Assembly (NCBI GenBank): GCA_963743825.1
Contig: CAVURC010000009.1
Span: 57,796 to 121,795, forward strand
Source of the DNA: Sva-07 sp963743825
GTDB taxonomy: Bacteria; Actinomycetota; Acidimicrobiia; Acidimicrobiales; Ilumatobacteraceae
Length of the DNA: 64,000 nt
Direction of reading: 5' to 3'
Of this stretch, positions 46,539-56,612 are shown one piece after another; positions within the stretch are counted from its first letter, which is position 1; each line of letters opens with the position of its first letter. A program made the translations under genes and the position numbers. The notes beneath the pieces were generated by a model. The model had not been told where the DNA came from. It saw only the letters and a program-made list of their open reading frames with translations, and searched no databases.

Positions 46539-48401
46539 TCAGGCCTTCTCGGCGGCATCGGCATCGTCGACGATCTCGGCGTCGACGATGTCGTCGTCGT
46601 TCACCGAGCCGGTGCCTGCGTCCTGCCCGGATGCCGAGGTGCCTTCGGCTCCCGAGTCACGCGCTGCGGCTTCGTACAGCTTCTGGCTGAACGCCTGGCT
46701 GGCCGACATCAGCGTGTCGGTGGCCGACTTGATGGCATCGGTGTCGTTGCCCTCCATGGCCTTCTTCAGGTCGGCCAGCGGCTGCTCGACCGCCGCCTTC
46801 TCGTCGGCCGACACCTTGTCGCCCTGTTCGCGCAACACCTTTTCGGTCTGATACACGATCGAGTCGGCGTTGTTGCGGACCTCGGCCTCGTCACGACGCT
46901 TGCGGTCGTCCTCGGCGTGGGCCTCGGCGTCCTTGATCATCTGCTCGATGTCGTTCTTGTCGATCGTGGACTGGCCGGTGATGGTCATCGACTGTTCCTT
47001 GTTGGTCGCCCGATCCTTCGCCGACACGTGCACGATGCCGTTGGCGTCGATGTCGAACGTGACCTCGATCTGCGGGATACCGCGAGGGGCCGGCGGCAGA
47101 TCGACGAGCTGGAACTTGCCGAGCGTCTTGTTGTAGCTCGCCATCTCACGCTCGCCCTGGATCACGTGGATCTCGACCGACGGCTGGCTGTCCTCCGCGG
47201 TGGTGAACACCTCGGTGCGCTTGGTGGGGATCGTGGTGTTGCGCTCGATGAGCTTGGTCATCACGCCGCCCTTGGTCTCGATGCCGAGGCTCAGCGGGGT
47301 GACGTCGAGCAACAGCACGTCCTTGACGTCGCCGCGCAGCACGCCCGCCTGGACGGCGGCGCCGATGGCGACCACTTCGTCGGGGTTGACGGTCTTGTTG
47401 GGCTCCTTGCCCGTCATCGACTGCACGAGCTCGGTCACGGCGGGCATGCGGGTGGAGCCACCCACGAGGATGACGTGGTTGAGGTCACCCTTGCTGACGC
47501 CGGCATCCTTGAGCGCCTGCTCGAACGGGATACGGCAGCGCTCCATCAGGTCGGAGGTCATCTCCTGGAACTTCGACCGTGACAGCGACTCGTCGAGGTG
47601 CAACGGGCCGTCGGCGGTGGCAGTGATGAACGGAAGGTTGATCTGCGTCTGCTGCACCTGGCTGAGCTCGATCTTGGCCTTCTCGGCCGACTCCTGCAGC
47701 CGCTGGGCAGCCATGCGGTCGGCGCTCAGGTCGACGCCGTGCGCCGCCTTGAACTGCTGGACGAGCCAGTCGACGATGCGCTGATCCCAGTCGTCGCCAC
47801 CCAGGTCGGTGTCGCCGTGCGTGGACTTCACTTCGAACACGCCGTCGCCGATCTCGAGCACCGACACGTCGAACGTGCCGCCACCGAGGTCGAACACGAG
47901 GATCGTCTCGTCTTCGGATCCCTTGTCGAGGCCGTACGCGAGTGCGGCCGACGTGGGCTCGTTGATGATGCGCAGTACTTCGAGACCGGCAATCGTGCCG
48001 GCCTCCTTGGTGGCGGTGCGCTGTGCGTCGTCGAAGTACGCCGGCACCGTGATGACCGCCTGGTTGACGCTGTCGCCGAGGAAGGCTTCGGCGTCACGCT
48101 TGAGCTTCATCAAGATGCGCGCGGAGATCTCCTGGGGCGTGTACTTCTTGCCGTCGATGTCTTCGGACTTCCAGTCCTCGCCCATGTGGCGCTTGATGGA
48201 ACGGAACGTGCGATCGGGGTTGGTGATCGCCTGACGCTTGGCGACCTCACCGACGAGGACTTCACCCGACTTGGAGAACGCCACGACCGACGGGGTCGTA
48301 CGTGCGCCCTCGGAGTTGGGGATGACGACGGGATCGCCGCCCTCGAGGACCGAGACCACCGAGTTGGTGGTTCCGAGGTCGATGCCGACTGCCTTGGCCA
48401 T
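46539..48401 (-). CDS. dnaK: Chaperone DnaK (Hsp70), 620 aa
   Basis: ATP-driven folding chaperone. The N-terminal phosphate-binding IGIDLGTTNS-type motif appears as VGIDLGTTNSVVSVLEGG. LVFDLGGGTFDVSVLEIGDG and LVGGSTRMPAVTELV are the other Hsp70 signatures. The substrate domain and a disordered Gly/Asp-rich tail complete it. It is the first gene of the operon, with a leader of about 80 nt and a HAIR site at 48481-48501. Confidence 0.98.
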   Translation of the reverse strand: MAKAVGIDLGTTNSVVSVLEGGDPVVIPNSEGARTTPSVVAFSKSGEVLVGEVAKRQAITNPDRTFRSIKRHMGEDWKSEDIDGKKYTPQEISARILMKLKRDAEAFLGDSVNQAVITVPAYFDDAQRTATKEAGTIAGLEVLRIINEPTSAALAYGLDKGSEDETILVFDLGGGTFDVSVLEIGDGVFEVKSTHGDTDLGGDDWDQRIVDWLVQQFKAAHGVDLSADRMAAQRLQESAEKAKIELSQVQQTQINLPFITATADGPLHLDESLSRSKFQEMTSDLMERCRIPFEQALKDAGVSKGDLNHVILVGGSTRMPAVTELVQSMTGKEPNKTVNPDEVVAIGAAVQAGVLRGDVKDVLLLDVTPLSLGIETKGGVMTKLIERNTTIPTKRTEVFTTAEDSQPSVEIHVIQGEREMASYNKTLGKFQLVDLPPAPRGIPQIEVTFDIDANGIVHVSAKDRATNKEQSMTITGQSTIDKNDIEQMIKDAEAHAEDDRKRRDEAEVRNNADSIVYQTEKVLREQGDKVSADEKAAVEQPLADLKKAMEGNDTDAIKSATDTLMSASQAFSQKLYEAAARDSGAEGTSASGQDAGTGSVNDDDIVDAEIVDDADAAEKA

Positions 48402-48480
48402 GGTGTTGCTCCTGAACGTGGTGGGGGACGGGTTCAGAATACGGCCCGCCGATCCCTACCGCAACGTCGAAGTGAGATTT

Positions 48481-48501
48481 CTTGAGTCTCCTCGACTCAA
48501 C
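48481..48501 (-). promoter_or_regulatory. HAIR operator (HspR site) upstream of dnaK
   Basis: CTTGAGT-CTCCTCG-ACTCAAC matches the HspR consensus CTTGAGT-N7-ACTCAAG at all but the last base. On the minus strand its GTTGAGT half can act as a TTGAGT -35 element, as known for actinobacterial heat-shock promoters. It lies in the 118-bp gap between cdd and dnaK. Confidence 0.92.
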
Positions 48502-48519
48502 TTCAGAGAGCCCGGGGTT

Positions 48520-48945
48520 TCACCGTTCCTGCAGGAACTCCGGTCCGAACGAGTGCGGCAGCAGCTCGGCCATCGTCATCGTGATCACACCGCCCGACGC
48601 GGCGACGGAGTGGACGAACACATCCGGCCCGGTGAACTCCCGCAGGCGCTGGCGGCAACCACCGCACGGTGTGCCGGGCGTGTCGCCATCGGTCACCACG
48701 ACGACCTCGACGATCGAACGCTCGCCCGCCATCACCATGGCCGCGATCGCACCCGCCTCGGCGCACGAACCCAAGGGATAGGCCGCGTTCTCCACGTTGC
48801 ACCCCACGATCACGGCTCCCGACGCGGTCCGGATCGCCGCCCCCACCCGGTAGTGCGAGTACGGGCAGTAGGCCGCGAGATGCGCCCGTGTCGCCGCCTC
48901 CAACAACTCCGGATCAGGCAGTACCGGACTCGATACATCGCTCAT
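48520..48945 (-). CDS. cdd: Cytidine deaminase, 141 aa
   Basis: It deaminates cytidine and deoxycytidine to uridine forms in pyrimidine salvage. Zinc ligands are C61 with catalytic E63 (GSCAEAGAIAAM), and C94 and C97 (PCGGCRQRL). The N-terminal YCPYSHYRVGAAI and GCNVENAAYPLG segments are typical of small tetrameric enzymes. It is codirectional with dnaK, but the HAIR promoter intervenes. Confidence 0.94.
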   Translation of the reverse strand: MSDVSSPVLPDPELLEAATRAHLAAYCPYSHYRVGAAIRTASGAVIVGCNVENAAYPLGSCAEAGAIAAMVMAGERSIVEVVVVTDGDTPGTPCGGCRQRLREFTGPDVFVHSVAASGGVITMTMAELLPHSFGPEFLQER

Positions 48946-48960
48946 CGCCCCATCATCGCT

Positions 48961-49027
48961 CCCACCACCGAAAAATGCCTGGATATGTGCACCAGGTGCA
49001 CGAATCCCCGCACATTTCGGGCTTGGT
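48961..49027. repeat. Structured intergenic repeat, copy B (~67 nt)
   Basis: Related to 15456-15523 in opposite orientation. The outer arms are CCGAAAAATGC and GCACATTTCGGG, and the centre is a perfect 15-nt palindrome GTGCACC-A-GGTGCAC (48987-49001). It touches the stop codon of the SLC13 gene, which suggests a terminator role. Confidence 0.7.
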
Positions 49028-50824
49028 CAGATGCCGAGGACGAGTGGGACGACGATCGGGGTGACGATCAAGGTCACCAGTGTGAGGGGCAGACCGACGA
49101 GCGTGAAGTCGCGGAACTTGTAGCCGCCGAGGCCGTACACCATCAAGTTGGTCTGGTAGCCGATCGGCGACAGGAACGAACACGACGCGCCGATCAGCAC
49201 CACGATGGCAAACGACCTCGGGTCGAGGCCGGCCTCGAGTGCCGTCGCAGTCGCAACCGGCAACATCAGCGCCGCCGCGGCGTTGTTCGACAGCAATTCG
49301 GTCAGGATCATCGTCGCCACCAGCACCGCAACGATTCGACCGGTGTCGCCGAACGGATCGCCGAGATCACCGAGCACGGTCGCCATCCGTGCAGCCAGCC
49401 CGCTCACCGCCACGGCCGTCCCGAGGCTGATCGACATGGCAATGGTCAACACCACGTTGAGGTTCACCGAGCGTCGCGCCTCGTTGGCACTGATCACCCG
49501 GAACGCGACGAGTGCCACTGCCGCGAGCAGCGAGGCCTCCATGAGGTCGAGCAGGTTCGTGACCACCGCGGCGATCATGAGCACGATCGCGGCGATCACG
49601 AGACCGGCGTGGCGTCGACGTACCGGCGGCGATGCATCGAGCGAGGCGATCACGCTGAAGTCGCTGCGACCGCGCCACTGGCGTTCGAATTCCGGGCTCG
49701 CGAGCACCAACAGCACGTCTCCCGGCCGAAGCACGACGGCGCCGAGTTTGCCGGGAAGCACGTCGTCGTGACGGCGGATCGCGAGCACGGCCGCGTCGTA
49801 TCGAGCGCGAAATCCTGTGTCGCGCAACGTACTGCCTGACAACTCCGAGCGCTCCGACACGACCGCCTCGAAGAGTCCCGCATCCGGCCGGTCGGCGGCG
49901 CCGCCGAGATGGACACGCTCGGCGCTGACAAGGCCGTGCACCTCGAGGAGATCGACGACATCGACGACATCGCCGGCGAAGTACAAGATGTCACCTGCAC
50001 CGAGGACGGTCCCCGGTCGAACGGCCACGACGGTGCCGGCACGCTCGACACCGGCAAGGAAGACGCCGTGCAGGTGACGAAGGCCGGCTGCGTCGACGGT
50101 CTGGCCGACGAGCGGGCCATCGCCCGCCACGACGAGTGCGATCGTGTACGGCTGCATGGCATCGGCCGCGACGACGCCGCCGACAGTTCCGCGGTGACGC
50201 AAGCAGGCGCGGTGCGGTGAGCACCAACACGACGATGCCGACCGCCGCGACCGGCAGGCCGACACCGGTGATCTCGAACACGCCGAGCGGAGCACCACCC
50301 TGTGCAACGAGCAGGTCCGACACCACGAGGTTGGTCGACGTGCCGATCACCGTGACCACACCACCGAACACCGCCGCGTGCGACAACGGCATGAGGTAGG
50401 GCGACGCCGACACGCCGGCCCGGCGGCACCAGGTGACGACGCGGGGCGCCGCCAACGCCACCAGCGGTGTGTTCGGCAGGACCGCCGAGAACGCGCACGT
50501 CACCACGGACAGCCGGCCGAGCCGGCGTACGCGAGCCCGGTGGTCGTCCTCGCCGGCGCCCGACCGTCCGGCCAGCACCCGATCGATCATCGGCGACAGC
50601 GCACCGGTCACGGTCGCGGCGCCGGCGAGGACGTACAGCGCGGCGATCGTCACGGGTGCGCTCGACGCCAGACCCGACAACGCTTGCTCCTGATCCACCA
50701 CGCCGGCGAGCAGCAACACGCCGACGGCGGCGCCCATCGCTGCAGCGGCGGGAAGCCGGTCGAAGGCGAGCACACCGAACGTCACCACGAGGACCACGAG
50801 CGTGATCCAGGCGTCGGTCGTCAT
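49027..50824 (-). CDS. SLC13-family permease with RCK_C (TrkA-C) domains; one frameshift in this sequence
   Basis: A single extra base at 50201-50202 is repaired to give about 598 aa. N-terminal TM helices (ITLVVLVVTFGVLAFDRLPA) and a VFGGVVTVIGTSTNLVVSDL re-entrant segment come first. Two TrkA-C regulatory domains follow in the middle (VVAVRPGTVLGAGDILYFAG and GAVVLRPGDVLLVLASP). The C-terminal TM block contains LLSNNAAAALMLPVA and SFLSPIGYQTNLMVYGLGGY. This is the usual order for DASS-type carboxylate, sulfate or other anion transporters. The start overlaps the upstream peptidase stop by 4 bp. Confidence 0.88.
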
Positions 50825-52518
50825 CGGGTCGGCTCGAGCGAGATCGTGACCACGTCGGTGCCAGCTCGCTGATGGCGGACCGTCACGGTCACCTCGGCGC
50901 CCGCCGCGGCAGCGATCAGCCAGCTGCACGTGGTTCGATCCGGCGTGCCGAGCGCACCGAGACGCACCGACGACGAGCCACTGAGCTGGCCCAGCGAACG
51001 CCGCGCCGACCCGTCGAGCACACGTACGTCCGGTCCCTCGAGATCGGCCACGATCGGGCGAACCAGGTCGTGGGTGGCCGCATGCGTGGTGACGGTGGTC
51101 GGCAGGAAGCCCGTGTTCGCGACGCCGACAGTCACCCGCCACGTCCCATCGCCGACTGCCTCCGCGGCCGTATGCGCGACGTGCAGGCACGGAGCGGCGA
51201 GTGCCTGCGCCACCGCGAAGTCGGCGTGACGATCGACTTCGTCGCACAGCATCGACAACGGCGGGTTGGTCCACGAGTGGAGGTGATTGAAGCCACCGAG
51301 CTCGACCGAGCCCAGTTGCGGATGATCGAACGGGTACCAGTCGACGAATCCACGGTCCGCCTCGCCGTGCAGGTGGTCGAGCCACCGAGCGACGGCAAGG
51401 CGTTCGTCGTCGGTCGGGCCGGTGTACCAGAAGTGGGTCGACTGCTTGTGGCCCGTGGCCGCCAACACGATGTCCCAGAACTCGGTGGTCCAGCTGAAGA
51501 CGCCGAGGTGTTCGTACGCCCAGTCGTCCGATGCGCCACTCATGGTTTCCGACGTGTCCCAGGTGAAATCCTCGTAGAGCGAATGCGACGGATAGCCGGT
51601 CAGTTCGGTGCCGATCGCCGCGAGGTGATTCCACGTCCACAGGTCGCGGGGCGGCAGCTTCGAATCGGGCATCGTCGACGACGGTCGCAGGAGCACCCCG
51701 CCGCTGGTGTGGAACGCGTTGAAGCCGCAGATGTTGGGCCGCGCCACCATCGCTCGGACCAGTGCATCGATCTCGGGTTCCGACAGCGGATGGTCGCCGG
51801 CCCCGGGAATCTTGCTGCCCCACCCGGCGGGGAAGTTCCGATTGAGATCGAGACCCTCGGGCGCCCGCGGCGCAGGAATGGTGAAGCCGTCGAAGTCCTC
51901 GATCACCCCTTCATCGAGAACCCGATAGCGCGCCGTGCCCTCGGCGACTCCGGCCGGGGGAACAGGGATCAGCACCCGGGCGTCGTCGGGGTGGGCGATC
52001 CACGGTCCGTCCGGGTCGGGGAATCGCATCTCCAGGATCCGGCCGTCGCCGTCGACGTCCTCCTCGTGGAGGCCCGGCCAACGATGCGCGTCGGCGAATG
52101 GCCACGGACGGACACTCGAGCGACGAAAGCGCGGACGATCGGCGAGCACCCATTCGGCGCCGTCGGGGTTGACCCGCGGAACGACGTAGAACGTGCGCGT
52201 GCGAAGCGCCCGGGTGATCGCGTCGTCACCCGAACGGAATCCGTCGACGAGACGCTGCAGGACGCGGCACGCGGCCACCGTTGCGGTGAGTTCGACGGCG
52301 TGGATACTGGCGTCGATCCAGTGCGCCGGCTTCGTGTCGTGACTGCCGGTCGATGCATCGGTCACCGTCACGAGGAACAGGTCCCGACCCTCGTACGAAC
52401 GGCCGTACGTCTCCACGGCCAACAGATCGGGGTTCGCCGCTGCCAGCTGATCGACCCACCCGACGAGTTCGTCGTAGCGGAGGTATCGGTCGAAGGCGTA
52501 CTCGATCGGGGTGGTCAC
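50821..52518 (-). CDS. M14-family zinc metallocarboxypeptidase, 565 aa
   Basis: Zinc ligands H73 and E76 (DASIHAVELTA) with a second His in FNAFHTSGGV near residue 270, and a catalytic Glu in WTTEFWD near 345, match M14 carboxypeptidases. The substrate-binding Arg-like and GLDLNRNFP segments are present. A C-terminal beta-rich region of about 120 residues may be an accessory domain. No signal peptide is seen, so it is probably cytoplasmic. GTG start. The stop overlaps the SLC13 gene, so peptide breakdown and transport may be linked. Confidence 0.88.
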   Translation of the reverse strand: MTTPIEYAFDRYLRYDELVGWVDQLAAANPDLLAVETYGRSYEGRDLFLVTVTDASTGSHDTKPAHWIDASIHAVELTATVAACRVLQRLVDGFRSGDDAITRALRTRTFYVVPRVNPDGAEWVLADRPRFRRSSVRPWPFADAHRWPGLHEEDVDGDGRILEMRFPDPDGPWIAHPDDARVLIPVPPAGVAEGTARYRVLDEGVIEDFDGFTIPAPRAPEGLDLNRNFPAGWGSKIPGAGDHPLSEPEIDALVRAMVARPNICGFNAFHTSGGVLLRPSSTMPDSKLPPRDLWTWNHLAAIGTELTGYPSHSLYEDFTWDTSETMSGASDDWAYEHLGVFSWTTEFWDIVLAATGHKQSTHFWYTGPTDDERLAVARWLDHLHGEADRGFVDWYPFDHPQLGSVELGGFNHLHSWTNPPLSMLCDEVDRHADFAVAQALAAPCLHVAHTAAEAVGDGTWRVTVGVANTGFLPTTVTTHAATHDLVRPIVADLEGPDVRVLDGSARRSLGQLSGSSSVRLGALGTPDRTTCSWLIAAAAGAEVTVTVRHQRAGTDVVTISLEPTR

Positions 52519-52652
52519 GCCGGCAGACTACGCGGCTGTGACGACGTCAGGATCCGTCACCCCACGAGGTACAGCACGTTGTTCCACCGATCAGAAGCAC
52601 GGTTCGATGGTGGACCCCATCGCTGAGACCGGTCAAGCGTACGATCGAGGCC

Positions 52653-53403
52653 ATGACCGGAACGCTCGTCATTCTCCGCCACGGCCAGTCGGAGTGGAAC
52701 CTGAAGAACCTGTTCACCGGGTGGCACGACGTTCCGCTCACCGAGCAGGGTGCAGCCGAGGCGACAGCGGCCGGCGTGACCATGGCCGAGGCCGGCCTGC
52801 GGTTCGACACGTCGCACACGTCGCTGCAGACACGCGCCGTCGTGACCCAGAACCTCGCGCTCGACGCGATGGACCAGGCGTGGCTGCCGGTCGAGCGGAA
52901 CTGGCGCCTCAACGAACGCCACTACGGAGCACTGCAGGGTCTCGACAAGAAGCAGACGACCGAACTCCACGGCAGCGAACAGGTGCACGCGTGGCGGCGC
53001 GGGTACGCGACACCCGCCACCACCCGTCGACCTCGACAGCCCGGAGCATCCGATCAACGACCCTCGCTACGCCCACCTCCCGCCCGATGTGCTTCCGGCG
53101 AGCGAATGCCTCAAGGACGTCGTCGACCGAGTGCTTCCGTACTGGTACGACCGCATCGCGCCGCAGCTGATGGACGGCCTCGACGTGCTGGTCACCGCCC
53201 ACGGCAACTCGCTCCGAGCGCTCCTCAAGCATCTCGAGAACGTGAGCGACGACGCCATCTCCGACGTCAACATTCCGACCGGCGCACCGCGTGCGTACAC
53301 CTTCGACGAGCGCCTCGTCGTCACGAACGCGGCCTACCTGGGCGACGCTGAGGCCGTCGCAGCAGCTGCCGCTGCCGTCGCAGCCCAAGCCGGCACCGCC
53401 TGA
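52653..53403 (+). CDS. gpmA: 2,3-BPG-dependent phosphoglycerate mutase; one frameshift in this sequence
   Basis: It interconverts 3- and 2-phosphoglycerate in glycolysis. The phosphohistidine motif LVILRHGQSEWN has His10. WRLNERHYGALQGLDKK and TAHGNSLRALLKHLE are conserved catalytic segments. An extra base in CCC at 53014-53016 splits the frame after RRGYATP; repairing it restores the family's proline-rich loop and gives 249 aa, the normal length. The end is Ala-rich. Confidence 0.92.
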
Positions 53404-53476
53404 CCAGGCGGTTCACCGCGACCGCGTCGCCGTCCGCTGCTCATCCGCGCCAGCGAAAACGCCTAGTCTTCGACAC

Positions 53477-53902
53477 ATGGCGAGCAAGAAACTACATCTG
53501 GACACGCTGCGTTCGGTTGCCCTCTTCAACGGGTGCAGCACGAAGGAGCTCGAGAAGGTTGCCAAGGCGAGTGACGAGATCCGCATGACCGCGGGCACGC
53601 TCATCGTCGACCAGGGCCAAACGGGACGCGAAGCCTTCGTCGTCCTCGAGGGTGAGGTCGAGGTCAAGCGGAACAATCGCAAGGTGGCAACGCTCGGACC
53701 GGGCGCTGTCGTCGGCGAGTTGTCGCTGCTCGACCACGGTCCTCGTACCGCCACCGCCGTGTGCGCGACCGACTGCACGCTGCTCGTGATCGACCAGCGT
53801 CGGTTCCTCAGCGTGATCGACTCGGTGCCTGCGATCTCGCACAAGCTGCTGGCAGCGTTGGCCGCCCGCATCCGCGACATGGATCGCCAGTACTTCGGCT
53901 GA
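53477..53902 (+). CDS. Stand-alone cyclic-nucleotide-binding domain protein, 141 aa
   Basis: It contains one CRP-type cNMP domain: LFNGCSTKELEKVAKASDEI, FVVLEGEVEVKRNNRKVATL and VVGELSLLDHGPRTATAVCA. There is no DNA-binding domain, so it is not a CRP transcription factor; it may regulate a partner protein. The binding pocket has Glu and Arg in the GELSLLDHGPRTA cassette. Ligand is unknown. It stops just before a perfect palindrome. Confidence 0.85.
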   Translation: MASKKLHLDTLRSVALFNGCSTKELEKVAKASDEIRMTAGTLIVDQGQTGREAFVVLEGEVEVKRNNRKVATLGPGAVVGELSLLDHGPRTATAVCATDCTLLVIDQRRFLSVIDSVPAISHKLLAALAARIRDMDRQYFG

Positions 53903-53903
53903 G

Positions 53904-53936
53904 ACGTACACGATGTGTCTGACACATCGTGTACGT
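53904..53936. repeat. GTCTGAC-centred palindrome, copy 5 (33 nt)
   Basis: A perfect palindrome: the arms ACGTACACGATGTGTC and GACACATCGTGTACGT pair over 16 bp around a single T. It begins two bases after the upstream stop codon. The core is GTGTC-T-GACAC rather than GGGTC-x-GACCC, but architecture and size match the other four. Confidence 0.9.
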
Positions 53937-53983
53937 GATCGAAATGACCGTGTGAGGGGCCAACGACTAGCGTTGTCGCCGAC

Positions 53984-56279
53984 ATGAGCACGACAGTCGA
54001 ACACGACGAGACGACCGCCGACGCCGCACCGAAGGCGCCCAGACGGGTCAAGCCGAATCAGCTCGCCCTGGTACTCGGCATCGCCATGGGGATCTTCATC
54101 ATGGTGTCGGGCGTCCTGCCTCAGATCACCGGGTGGGAGAACGACAACGAGATCCACCGCAAGGTCTTCGGCGGCATCCCCGGGCCGATGATCATCGCGT
54201 TCTACACGATCATCCCGGTGATGGTCATCTGGGGCGCCTTCATGTTCGCGAACCGGATGAAGAACTGGGAACGCGGCGCCCCTGCGCAACGCCACACCAC
54301 CTCGAAGAACGCGGCGAAGCGGCTGAAGGACTTCCGTGCCGGCGCCTACATGCAGACGCTGTTGCGCGACAGCGGCGCCGGCCTCATGCACTCGATGATC
54401 TACTTCGGGTTCCTGGTGCTGCTCGGCGTCACCACGATCCTCGAGGTCGACCACCAGATGCCCGAGGCGCTCAAGTTCCTCCACGGCACCACGTACCAGG
54501 CCTACAGCTTCGTCGGCGACGCGGCCGGGCTCGTGTTCCTCGGCGGCATCGTGTGGGCGATCGTTCGTCGCTACGTCCAGCGGCCCTACCGCATCCGCAT
54601 CAAGTCGAAGCCTGAACACGCGGCGATCCTCGCCACGTTCTTCGCCGTCGGGGTGACGGGCTTCGGCGCCGAGATGTTCCGCATCGCCGAAGAGGGCACA
54701 CCGAGCTACGAGAAGTGGTCGTTCGTCGGATATCCGCTCGCCACGCTCGTCGACGGATGGTCGGCGTCGTCACTCGAGACCTGGCACCAGTGGATGTGGA
54801 TCGTCCACGTCGTCAGCTTCATCGTGTTCCTGGCGCTGCTGCCGATCACGATGCTGCGCCACATCTTCACCTCACCGCTCAACATGTACCTGTCCGACAA
54901 GGATCGGCCGAAGGGCGCAATGCGACCCATGCCGAACCTGGAGGAGACCGAACTCGAGAGCTTCGGTGCATCGTCGATCGAGGACTTCACCTGGAAGCAG
55001 TTGCTCGATCTCGATGCCTGCACGATGTGCGGTCGCTGTACGAGCGTGTGTCCCGGCCCACGCCACCGGCAAGCCACTCGACCCCCGAGAGATCGTCCTC
55101 AAGGCCGGCGAGGTCATGGCGGCAACGGGCACGCCGGTGGTCAGCGCGCCGATCGGCGTCGACAGCGAGATCACGGTCACCGCCAACGCACTGTTCGAGC
55201 GGATCACACCCGAGGAGATCTGGGCGTGCACCACCTGCAAGGCGTGCGACGAGATCTGCCCGGTCAACATCGAGATCACCGACAAGATCTTCGACATGCG
55301 GCGTTACCTCTCGCTGATGGAGTCGAACTTCCCCGCCGAACTCGGCAACGCCTACCGGGCGATGGAGAACCAGGGCAACCCGTGGGGCATGAACCAGGGC
55401 GAGCGCGGCGACTGGGCCGACGGCCTCGACGGCGTCAGCATCGTCGATCCGGGCGAAGCGCTGCAGTCGGAATACCTCTACTGGGTCGGTTGCGCCGGCT
55501 CGTTCGACGACAAGAACAAGAAGGTCACCCAGGCCATGGCCCAGTTGCTGCGGCGAGCCGGCATCGACGTGTCGATCCTCGGTCCGTCGGAGATGTGCAC
55601 CGGCGACTCGGCTCGCCGGTCGGGCAACGAGTACCTGTTCCAGATGCTCGCCCAGCCCAATGTCGAGATGCTCAACGGCATGGGCGTGAAGAAGATCATC
55701 ACCCAGTGCCCGCACTGCTTCAACACGCTGCTCAACGAGTACCCGCAGATCGGCGGCAACTACGAGGTGGTGCACCACACCCAGTTGCTCGAGCAGCTCA
55801 TCGAGTCGGGCCAGCTCGACGTGAGCCAGGCAACGCTCGAGGAACGCATCACGTATCACGACTCGTGCTACCTGGGTCGCCACAACGACGTGTACCTCGC
55901 GCCGCGCAAAGTGGTGGCCTCGATCAAGGGAATCGAAGTCGTCGAGATGCCGCGCAACGGCACCAAGGGCATGTGCTGCGGCGCCGGCGGCGCGCGCATG
56001 TGGATGGAGGAGAACACCGGCACCAAGGTCAACGACGAGCGGGCCGCCGAGGCCATCTCGACCGGTGCCAGCCGGGTCGCCACCGCATGTCCGTTCTGCT
56101 ACATCATGCTCGACGACGGCGTGAAGGGTGCCGGCGTCGAGGAGGACCAGGTCCGCGTGGCCGACGTGTCGATCCACCTGCTCGAAGCGATCGAGGCCGG
56201 CGAAGCCAAGATGCACCATCAGGATGCGCCGCTCGCCAGCGGCGGCCCGAGCGACCTGTCACCGGTGGCCGGCGACTGA
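53984..56279 (+). CDS. etfD: Membrane Fe-S electron-transfer protein, EtfD-like (NarI-like + 4Fe-4S + two CCG domains); one frameshift
   Basis: The repaired product (extra base at 55052-55056) is about 764 aa. The N-terminus has five or six TM helices of the nitrate reductase gamma-like type (likely heme b). Two 4Fe-4S motifs follow (CTMCGRCTSVCP and CTTCKACDEICP). Two CCG domains come last (YWVGCAGS with CPHCFNTL, and HDSCYLGR with CCGAGGARM and CPFCYIML). This is the layout of Mycobacterium Rv0338c/EtfD, which takes electrons from ETF during fatty-acid oxidation to menaquinone. The name is inferred from architecture. Confidence 0.85.
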
Positions 56280-56313
56280 GGGTCGCGGCGTACAGTGAGA
56301 ACAGGAGGTTGCC

Positions 56314-56574
56314 ATGGATGATGCAATCACCGGGCGGATCAACGATCTGGCCCACGAGGAACACGAGCTGCTGACCAGGGAATCCGAAGGCACCGCCACG
56401 GATTCCGACCGTGTCCGACTCGCCGCCGTGAAGAACCAACTCGACCAGAGTTGGGACCTGCTGCGCCAACGACGTGCCCGACGCTCCGCAGGGCTCGATC
56501 CCGACGGCGCGACTGCACGGCCGATCGACATCGTCGAGCACTACGACGACGTGCCGCCGGCCCGCCCGGGCTGA
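56314..56574 (+). CDS. DUF2630 family protein, 86 aa
   Basis: A short actinobacterial protein: MDDAITGRINDLAHEEHELL then AAVKNQLDQSWDLLRQRRAR. It is helical and charged, with no known activity. A strong SD, AGGAGG, precedes the ATG. The tail ends in PPARPG and its stop lies about 38 nt before the malQ start. Confidence 0.88.
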   Translation: MDDAITGRINDLAHEEHELLTRESEGTATDSDRVRLAAVKNQLDQSWDLLRQRRARRSAGLDPDGATARPIDIVEHYDDVPPARPG

Positions 56575-56612
56575 ACCCGACACGATCGTTCGACCGGTTC
56601 AAGACTGCGCCA

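Noticed and set aside
52653..53403. gpmA frameshift as a programmed +1 frameshift site
   Set aside because: No shared slippery codon or stimulatory structure across the sixteen +1 sites; most are simple base additions in short runs.
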